In this document: positions 1 to 5,186 of the stretch, piece after piece
How the letters are laid out: every line of letters starts with the position of its first letter
How positions within the stretch are numbered: the first letter of the stretch is position 1
From: Deltaproteobacteria bacterium
GTDB taxonomy: Bacteria; Myxococcota; UBA727; JABDBI01
Length of the DNA stretch: 6,168 nucleotides
Direction: 5' to 3'
Assembly: GCA_016764955.1 (NCBI GenBank)
Contig: JAESQZ010000127.1
Coordinates: 1 to 6,168 of the forward strand
Position numbers and translations under genes: made by a program
The notes under the pieces: generated by a model
The model's input: the letters and a program-made list of their open reading frames with translations, nothing else
Databases searched by the model: none
What the model was told of the DNA's origin: nothing

Positions 1-3
1 CAG

Positions 4-32
4 TGTCACCCCGGCCTTGAGCCGGGGTCTAG
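4..32 (+). repeat. Palindromic dispersed repeat unit A
   Basis: The unit has the form TGTC-ACCCCGGC-CTTGA-GCCGGGGT-CTAG. Bases 8-15 pair perfectly with 21-28 (8-bp GC-rich stem) around the 5-base loop CTTGA at 16-20. It is followed directly by a second, diverged unit in the same orientation. Short GTCA...CCGG...GGATCCAG-type palindromes are a well-known class of dispersed intergenic repeat in proteobacterial genomes. No T-run follows the stem, so it does not read as an intrinsic terminator. Confidence 0.8.
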
Positions 33-62
33 TGGTCACCCCGCACTTGATGCGGGGTCCAG
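33..62 (+). repeat. Palindromic dispersed repeat unit B
   Basis: This is a direct tandem partner of the unit at 4-32: TGGTC, then stem 38-45 pairing with 51-58, the same CTTGA loop at 46-50, then CCAG. Relative to its neighbour, two inner stem pairs have changed on both sides (G-C to C-G, and C-G to A-T). Pairing is therefore kept by compensatory change, which supports a structure-conserved element rather than a chance GC-rich palindrome. Confidence 0.8.
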
Positions 63-87
63 CCATTAGCTAGCACGACACAATTTA

Positions 88-118
88 CTGGATCCCGGGT
101 CAAGCCCGGGATGACAGT
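88..118 (-). repeat. Palindromic dispersed repeat unit C, inverted
   Basis: Read on the minus strand this is CTGTC-ATCCCGGG... with the loop CTTGA and a closing GGATCCAG. The stem pairs 92-99 with 105-112 (8 bp) around a 5-base loop at 100-104. It lies in the opposite orientation to the two units at 4-62 and ends 17 bp before the ATG of the large ankyrin gene, so it would lie in or next to that gene's mRNA leader. Sixteen bases of it (103-118) recur in inverted orientation at 6140-6155. Confidence 0.85.
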
Positions 119-135
119 GTGGTAATTTTATATTC

Positions 136-3100
136 ATGACTCGCATCGACCTTGAAGCTAAACAACCACCTGAAATACGCCGCCCCGCTCGGCAACCTGC
201 AAAACCCGGGCTAAGCGTAGATGATAAATTCTTAAAAGGCGCCACCCCAAGCGAGATTTTAAAAGCATGCCAAGATGATTTTGACGCAGTATTAAAAAAG
301 GGCGCGCTAAAAGATCGGCTAGAAGCCACCAGGCGCCTTAGAGAACTTTCAGGCGGCAAAGCACATGTACTTAAAAGATTAGAAAAAAGCCCGATAACAG
401 AACAAAACGCCAGCGCTTTGGGACACATTGCAGCCCTAGCTGGCGAACGTGACGTATTCAACAAGTGCGCTAGTAAAACAAGCATTGATAGCAAACTCGC
501 GCTCGAGCTCGCCTGTGAAGGTGGCCATCCAGATATTATCAACAAAGTATCTGAAAAAACTGGCAAAACAGTTTTGGATCACGGCTTTTTTGAAGATCCG
601 CCTTGGAAAAAGCTCCCCAAAAGTGGCTACTCTGTTTTGCTCACCCAATTCGAAAACAAGCCAGTTGAAGAACAAGTCAAAGCACTTCGAGCCCTACTAG
701 AATTACCCGGCGGCAAAGATTTTCTCAAAGAGCATCTTGCAGAACCAACAAGACCCTCTGAACAAGTAGCCCTTGCAGCAGCGCTCGCTGGTGATTTTGA
801 ATTGTTTCAAGCAAGTTTCAATTCATTCGGGGACAACTTAGCAAGCGCTGAATTTGACGGTGAAAATTTATTGCACTTAGCCTGCCAAGGCGGCAACGCT
901 GATATTATCAAGATGGTTGCTGAAATAAAAAAACAAGCAGACCCAAACAAAAACCCATTCACCGCCGGGCCCTGGTTTCAAAATAGGCCCATCGACTATC
1001 TAGACTTAAGGCGCCTCAGCCCAGAAGAACGCCAAGCACTCGTCGAATTTTATAATGATAGTATTCGTGAGAAAGATGGTGGAAAAACACTTGCAGCTGA
1101 GATGAAGCCTGCCTCTTGGACATCCCCGGTTCGATATATTATGCAGGGCGTTCGCATGATTTATTCAAAGTACAAGCGCAAAGTTACTCGAGGTGAAAGT
1201 GCGCCAGCTGAAGAGGAATTAATATCACTCGGAGGCAGCCCCAGCAAACAAGAGCTTTACAATGATTTTGATAAGCTCGATCCAACAGAAGATGCACGTA
1301 TACTAGAGCCGCTTCGAGAATCTATTCAAAAGCGTCTAGATGATCCTTATTTTAGCAAATATCTCAAAGCCAATACTTTTCACTTTTTAAGCAGACTAAT
1401 TGACGAAGGCGAATTTGATTTAGCCAAGCACATGATCAAAGAAGGGCTCTTTAACGAAGTATCGCCCAGGCTGCTGACCGCGCTAACCATATCGCCTTTA
1501 GGCACTGAACAGCAACTTGAACTTTGCGAGGCACTTTTCAAAAAATCCGAAGTCCTAGAAGAACGCGTTTTGCTTACTCGCCACCTCATGTCGATCCCTG
1601 GTGGTGACAAAATTGCCCAAGGCCTACTTCACGAAACCTTCCCCGAGCCTGAACCCGAGTCTACACCCCTTTCTGTCGATCAACGAAACCAAGGCCTTGC
1701 TTTGTCAGCTTTACTTGGTGACCTTGATAAGTTCACCGAGTTATTTAATCGAGACATCAACCCAAGTGCTAAAAATTTAAGTGAAGAAGAGCAAACAGGC
1801 ATTAAAAACCTAGACTTTGAATATGTTAAAAAATTACAAACTGCCAACAAAGAAACCTTGATGCACTTTGCTTGCGAAGGTAACAACGCCAACATTATTA
1901 AACTATTTGCCGACAAATTAGGCAAAGACCCGAGATATTTTTTAGCAGAAACACAGCCACCTGGATGGTTTTGGGGAACTCTAGCGGGCTGGTTATTCGA
2001 AGACAAAAACCGCCCCATTGACTTGATGACACTCGAAACAGCTAACGAGCTCGATAAACTGTATGGACATAAGCCAAATAAGCCAGGCTCTTTTTCAATG
2101 GCTGTCGTGAAAGCTATGTACATCCGAAAGCCAATGCAAATCACCTATGAAATTTCATCTCGCTTATCAGCCATCTTTGGCGGACGGGTGGGGACCGATA
2201 CCTTCATGTCTCTTGCTGGCAACCTAGATACTTACGGCCAAGGTAGCGCTGTCATCAAAGGGGGTACCCATTTCGCCGACTTAGGTGGCCGCCAAACAAC
2301 TGCTGAAAAGCCCCTCCTGAGCAAATTTAAAACCGCCGCTAGAATGGAGCAGGGAATCATCACCCAGCTATATCGATCGTATATTGCTGAAGGGGGCAAC
2401 AATTTGGATGAAACTCTCAGTCAATTTGGCACAATACCTTTTTCAGAAGAAACTTTTTTGCAATTAGTCGAACGCACCAGAGTTGAACTGCGCGGTAATC
2501 AGCGTGTTAAAATAAAACCCACATCTGAAAACCCTGCTCAAACCGAGTTTGAGCAACTGCTAGCTAATTGTGAACCGGCACTCGCCCTTAACAAACTAAA
2601 GCAGGATAAAACAATTCAGATATCTGAGTCTTTAATCCATCGACTATCCCGAGTTCCCTATATTGATCCTGACACGAGAGAAAACCTTGTTTATCAATTA
2701 ATTAGGCAATCAAAAGATGACATCCAAAAGCCTGATGACAGCAACACCCAAATCGAAGCCCTGCTAGAAGCTCAAATTACGCCATATAACTCAGAAGCCA
2801 ACGAAGCCATTAAACGCGCCATTATGAGGCACCTAGAAAACCAAGATACCCCTCCCTCTGTTGGTAAACTCAGATCTTATATGATCGCTGCAGCGCGCAT
2901 GAAAGATATGGATCTTCTTGAAAAAATCACGCAACAAGCAAGAGACCCTGCCTCACTGTGGCTTGATACATTTGTGCGCCGAAAAATGCACTCCCCTACT
3001 GGGCTCCCCCAACTCGACTATGGCAACACACTCATGCACATTGCATCCGTGACAGGCGATGTGCCTTTTATTCAGTATGTCGCACAAAATATGGTTGCTG

Positions 3101-4155
3101 CCTATATGGCTCACTCTATCCAAAACAAACCTGGCGAGTCCCCTAAACACCGAGTACCAGCTGTAACCATTGCGCAAAAAGTGTCTGCCGCTTTTAGCGG
3201 TGAAACTGGAAGATTACAGCGAGATTTACCTATTAATCCCTTTGATATGCGAAACTCTGCAGGACAAACCGCTGCCGAATTGTTAGCCCCTGCGACGGCC
3301 AGAGTCCTAGATGAGATACATCACGTAACCCCACTTTCAGAAGGAAGCCTAAGTCGGATTTCCATTAGCTACCTTGACACCCAAGCCCAAATTTTGGGCG
3401 TCGAACTTAGCCTGCTGCTACCTGGCAAGGTCGGTGTTACCATAGCTGTCTCCCATCGCCTCGCACAGGCACTAGCAACAGGCGGTTTAATTGGTGGTTT
3501 GGTTCACGGTGGCCCACTTGGCTTCCTTATTGCCAACTGTCTTGCTCAGTACATCACTGGCGCCAGCATTATTGCAGGCGGTGGTATTATTGGTAACCTT
3601 ACTGGCGAAGGCGGCTTAAGAACAATTGAGAACATGCAAGATGCCTTCCAGGGCTACCAGAAGGAAGCTTCAAGTATACAGCCAGAAATGCTTAACCAAG
3701 CCAAAGATGCACTGAGGTCGCTTTTTCGTAACTGCGGCTCTGAAGACGAAATTAATCAAATCTTCGACAGTACGCCAATTAGAGAACCTCAAGATCTTGT
3801 GCAGCTCTTGAGAAATATGGAGGAGATCCGAGGCTTTCAAGACAAATTTGTCGAAATGATTTCAAGAACTTCTCTGGTTAGAACTGGGCGAATTTCTAAA
3901 GCGTTTGCTACCGCAATAGAGCGCACTGAGACCGAAGAGCCTGATATGAGTAACCAAGAATACCTGGATATGCTTGCTTTTTCTCATCCCAAAAACAGAC
4001 AGAACCGTTTAAAAGCAGTAGCAACGGCCCACAATACCAAACTCAAGCTATTTCAAGAAATTGATACCTATCTCAGCACTGGCCTTAAATTAAGCCATCA
4101 ACAGGTCTGGAGCTTAGCAACCCACTTTAACGAACGTCATCCAACATCTGCATAG
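136..4155 (+). CDS. Giant ankyrin-type repeat protein with hydrophobic C-terminal region, candidate effector
   Basis: Encodes 1339 residues. I do not recognise a named gene. Ankyrin-like helices with the pattern LLHLACxGGNADIIK occur at residues 121-143, 244-266, 574-596 and 965-986. Each is part of a larger repeated module: a helical segment ending in (L/I)(P/S)GG at 56-74, 176-193 and 472-490; an ALAALLGDxxxF segment at 93-109, 210-225 and 519-537; then the ankyrin repeat; then, in two copies, NRPID (283-287 and 625-629). There is no signal peptide; the first ~27 residues are basic and proline-rich. Residues 1086-1107 and 1112-1153 form two hydrophobic, glycine-rich lobes that could insert into a membrane; the rest of the C-terminus is helical and charged. 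The first ATG after an in-frame stop at 112-114 is used, but no clear Shine-Dalgarno precedes it. Ankyrin proteins of this size in host-associated bacteria are often secreted effectors; that role is inference here. Confidence 0.9.
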   Translation: MTRIDLEAKQPPEIRRPARQPAKPGLSVDDKFLKGATPSEILKACQDDFDAVLKKGALKDRLEATRRLRELSGGKAHVLKRLEKSPITEQNASALGHIAALAGERDVFNKCASKTSIDSKLALELACEGGHPDIINKVSEKTGKTVLDHGFFEDPPWKKLPKSGYSVLLTQFENKPVEEQVKALRALLELPGGKDFLKEHLAEPTRPSEQVALAAALAGDFELFQASFNSFGDNLASAEFDGENLLHLACQGGNADIIKMVAEIKKQADPNKNPFTAGPWFQNRPIDYLDLRRLSPEERQALVEFYNDSIREKDGGKTLAAEMKPASWTSPVRYIMQGVRMIYSKYKRKVTRGESAPAEEELISLGGSPSKQELYNDFDKLDPTEDARILEPLRESIQKRLDDPYFSKYLKANTFHFLSRLIDEGEFDLAKHMIKEGLFNEVSPRLLTALTISPLGTEQQLELCEALFKKSEVLEERVLLTRHLMSIPGGDKIAQGLLHETFPEPEPESTPLSVDQRNQGLALSALLGDLDKFTELFNRDINPSAKNLSEEEQTGIKNLDFEYVKKLQTANKETLMHFACEGNNANIIKLFADKLGKDPRYFLAETQPPGWFWGTLAGWLFEDKNRPIDLMTLETANELDKLYGHKPNKPGSFSMAVVKAMYIRKPMQITYEISSRLSAIFGGRVGTDTFMSLAGNLDTYGQGSAVIKGGTHFADLGGRQTTAEKPLLSKFKTAARMEQGIITQLYRSYIAEGGNNLDETLSQFGTIPFSEETFLQLVERTRVELRGNQRVKIKPTSENPAQTEFEQLLANCEPALALNKLKQDKTIQISESLIHRLSRVPYIDPDTRENLVYQLIRQSKDDIQKPDDSNTQIEALLEAQITPYNSEANEAIKRAIMRHLENQDTPPSVGKLRSYMIAAARMKDMDLLEKITQQARDPASLWLDTFVRRKMHSPTGLPQLDYGNTLMHIASVTGDVPFIQYVAQNMVAAYMAHSIQNKPGESPKHRVPAVTIAQKVSAAFSGETGRLQRDLPINPFDMRNSAGQTAAELLAPATARVLDEIHHVTPLSEGSLSRISISYLDTQAQILGVELSLLLPGKVGVTIAVSHRLAQALATGGLIGGLVHGGPLGFLIANCLAQYITGASIIAGGGIIGNLTGEGGLRTIENMQDAFQGYQKEASSIQPEMLNQAKDALRSLFRNCGSEDEINQIFDSTPIREPQDLVQLLRNMEEIRGFQDKFVEMISRTSLVRTGRISKAFATAIERTETEEPDMSNQEYLDMLAFSHPKNRQNRLKAVATAHNTKLKLFQEIDTYLSTGLKLSHQQVWSLATHFNERHPTSA

Positions 4156-4840
4156 CAGTTGCTAATTTGAATGGCTTAGAAAGAAAATCTTTTGCCCCAA
4201 CGGCTCGCGCTTCCTCTGGTGAAGACACATCTCCATAGCCACTCATCAAAACAACTGGCGTATAAATACTAGCCTCTTTCAAGGCTTTCAAAGCATCAAT
4301 ACCACCCATATTAGGCATTCGAACATCCATCAAAATACTATCAAACGGCTGCTTAGAAGCTAGCTTAACCGCCTCTTTGCCATCATGGGCAACAGAGACT
4401 TCGATGCCATGTCGTCTTAAATAATCAGCTAAAAGCTCACGCAGCAACTCCTGATCATCCACAATAAGAACTCGCTGTGCTGGATCTGCCCAAGGAGACT
4501 GGATACTTTTCACCACCGAGCTTAAAGAAAAGGGTTTTTGAAAAAATGGGTAGCGCTCAAGGCCCTCATTTCTAAGCCAATTCTCATCCGAATTGCTACT
4601 CATGAACACAATTCGAGCACCATTAGCCATTTTTTGAAGTTGCTCAACAAATTGTGAACGCTCCATATCTGGCAAAGAAATATCCACAATCACTGTCCCG
4701 AATGAGTGTTTCGAAAGCGCCTTAAGACAGTCTCTGGCACTGCTCACGCTAGTTGTTGCAAAATTTTTGGACTCTAAAAATTTAGATAATATTTTTAGAA
4801 TAAGCTGATTATCATCGCAAATAAGTATGTTTTCATTCAT
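4127..4840 (-). CDS. Tandem dual-receiver response regulator without output domain
   Basis: Encodes 237 residues consisting of two CheY-like receiver domains. The first (about 4-114) shows the acidic pair D9/D10, phospho-acceptor D53, switch Ser81 and Lys102 in KPF. The second (about 122-235) shows D128/D129, D172 in MDVRMP, Ser200 in MSGYG and Lys222 in KPF. Both therefore look able to accept phosphate. No DNA-binding, GGDEF, EAL, HD-GYP or kinase domain follows, so it probably signals by protein contact or acts as a phosphorelay intermediate. No histidine kinase is encoded in the window. The ATG at 4840 is preferred over one 11 codons upstream because AGGAGA lies 6 bases before it. The gene is convergent with the ankyrin gene, overlapping its last 29 bp, and divergent from the acyl carrier protein gene. 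The second domain is closer to the receiver consensus than the first. Confidence 0.93.
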   Translation of the reverse strand: MNENILICDDNQLILKILSKFLESKNFATTSVSSARDCLKALSKHSFGTVIVDISLPDMERSQFVEQLQKMANGARIVFMSSNSDENWLRNEGLERYPFFQKPFSLSSVVKSIQSPWADPAQRVLIVDDQELLRELLADYLRRHGIEVSVAHDGKEAVKLASKQPFDSILMDVRMPNMGGIDALKALKEASIYTPVVLMSGYGDVSSPEEARAVGAKDFLSKPFKLATAMQMLDDVR

Positions 4841-4846
4841 TCTATA

Positions 4847-4852
4847 TCTCCT
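4847..4852 (-). promoter_or_regulatory. Ribosome binding site deciding the dual-receiver start
   Basis: On the minus strand AGGAGA stands 6 bases before the ATG at 4840. An in-frame ATG 11 codons further upstream would place this site inside the coding region and add an unlikely N-terminus (MFYYCNNRRYR) before the start of the receiver fold, so the downstream ATG is chosen. Confidence 0.8.
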
Positions 4853-4867
4853 ATTATTACAATAATA
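4852..4867. promoter_or_regulatory. AT-rich inverted repeat in the divergent intergenic region
   Basis: TATTATT-AC-AATAATA has two perfect 7-base arms and a 2-base spacer. It lies 11 bases upstream of the dual-receiver ATG and contains TATTAT on the minus strand, a possible -10 element with no good -35 partner. It could be an operator over that gene's promoter, but AT-rich palindromes also arise by chance. Confidence 0.3.
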
Positions 4868-4882
4868 AAACAATTCCTCTTA

Positions 4883-4900
4883 AAAATGCACGCGCATTTT
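4883..4900. promoter_or_regulatory. Inverted repeat, possible operator between divergent genes
   Basis: AAAATGC-ACGC-GCATTTT has two perfect 7-base arms around a 4-base spacer. It is the clearest dyad in the 99-bp region between the divergent dual-receiver and acyl carrier protein genes. It would cover the expected -35 position of the candidate + strand promoter whose extended -10 is at 4910-4918. A repressor or activator site is the inference; no known regulator's consensus was recognised. Confidence 0.4.
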
Positions 4901-4909
4901 GAATTTTCT

Positions 4910-4918
4910 TGTGATAAA
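4910..4918 (+). promoter_or_regulatory. Weak candidate extended -10 for the carrier protein/acyltransferase unit
   Basis: TG-T-GATAAA resembles an extended -10 (hexamer 4 of 6 to TATAAT). A start near 4925 would leave a short leader that still contains the Shine-Dalgarno GGAGGA at 4929-4934. No convincing -35 is present; the inverted repeat at 4883-4900 occupies that position, as would fit an activator- or repressor-controlled promoter. Confidence 0.25.
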
Positions 4919-4939
4919 TAATGTGCTCGGAGGAAGATC

Positions 4940-5170
4940 ATGGAAGTCGAATCAAAAGTGAAGGCTATCATTGCTGACCAGCTAGGGGTTCCGGAAAAAG
5001 AGGTCAAGCCAGAAGCTCGATTTATTGAGGACTTAGGCGCTGACTCGCTGGACATTGTAGAGCTCATTATGGCTATGGAAGAAGAATTCGAGACCGAAAT
5101 ACCTGATAAAGAAGCCGAAAAAATCCTAACAGTCCAAGACACAATTAATTATGTAAAAGCCCACCAGTAG
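4940..5170 (+). CDS. Free-standing acyl carrier protein
   Basis: Encodes 76 residues, the usual length for a discrete type II acyl carrier protein. The four-helix fold signature is complete: the DLGADSLDIVEL motif at 31-42 contains Ser36, the expected 4'-phosphopantetheine attachment site, followed by the acidic helix II (MEEEFETEIPD) that docks partner enzymes, and the closing EKILTVQDTINYV. A strong GGAGGA lies 5 bases before the ATG. It is very close to the AcpP consensus, yet it is not beside fatty-acid synthesis genes (fabD, fabG, fabF). Instead it is 16 bp upstream of, and surely co-transcribed with, a C45-type acyltransferase/hydrolase. I therefore favour a dedicated carrier for a specialised acyl product over the housekeeping AcpP, but cannot exclude the latter; no gene symbol is given for that reason. 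Confidence 0.95.
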   Translation: MEVESKVKAIIADQLGVPEKEVKPEARFIEDLGADSLDIVELIMAMEEEFETEIPDKEAEKILTVQDTINYVKAHQ

Positions 5171-5186
5171 CTGATTTGGAGGACCC

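Noticed and set aside
4..118. CRISPR array or intrinsic terminators
   Set aside because: The units are self-palindromic, not separated by uniform unique spacers, and differ in orientation; no stem is followed by a run of T on either strand.
66..566. Antisense open frame over the repeat cluster and the start of the ankyrin gene
   Set aside because: Its product is Ser/Leu/Ala-rich without any recognisable domain, it crosses the palindromic repeats, and it is fully explained as the complement of a well-supported coding region.
1680..2144. Antisense open frame of about 154 codons inside the ankyrin gene
   Set aside because: No domain pattern and no ribosome binding site seen; low-complexity composition expected from a reverse-complement shadow of ankyrin-module codons.
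136..4155. Reading the ankyrin protein as a kinase, protease or other enzyme
   Set aside because: I looked for catalytic motifs (P-loop, HExxH, kinase HRD/DFG, Cys-His protease signatures, Fic HPFx) and saw none; only ankyrin-like modules and the hydrophobic region can be supported.
4841..4873. Longer N-terminus for the dual-receiver protein starting at 4873
   Set aside because: It would add MFYYCNNRRYR and bury the AGGAGA site inside the coding region; the receiver fold begins immediately after the ATG at 4840.
4837..5142. Minus-strand open frame spanning the divergent promoter region and the carrier protein gene
   Set aside because: The plus strand here encodes a textbook acyl carrier protein with a strong ribosome binding site; the opposite frame is Ser/Ile/Met-rich and crosses the intergenic dyads.
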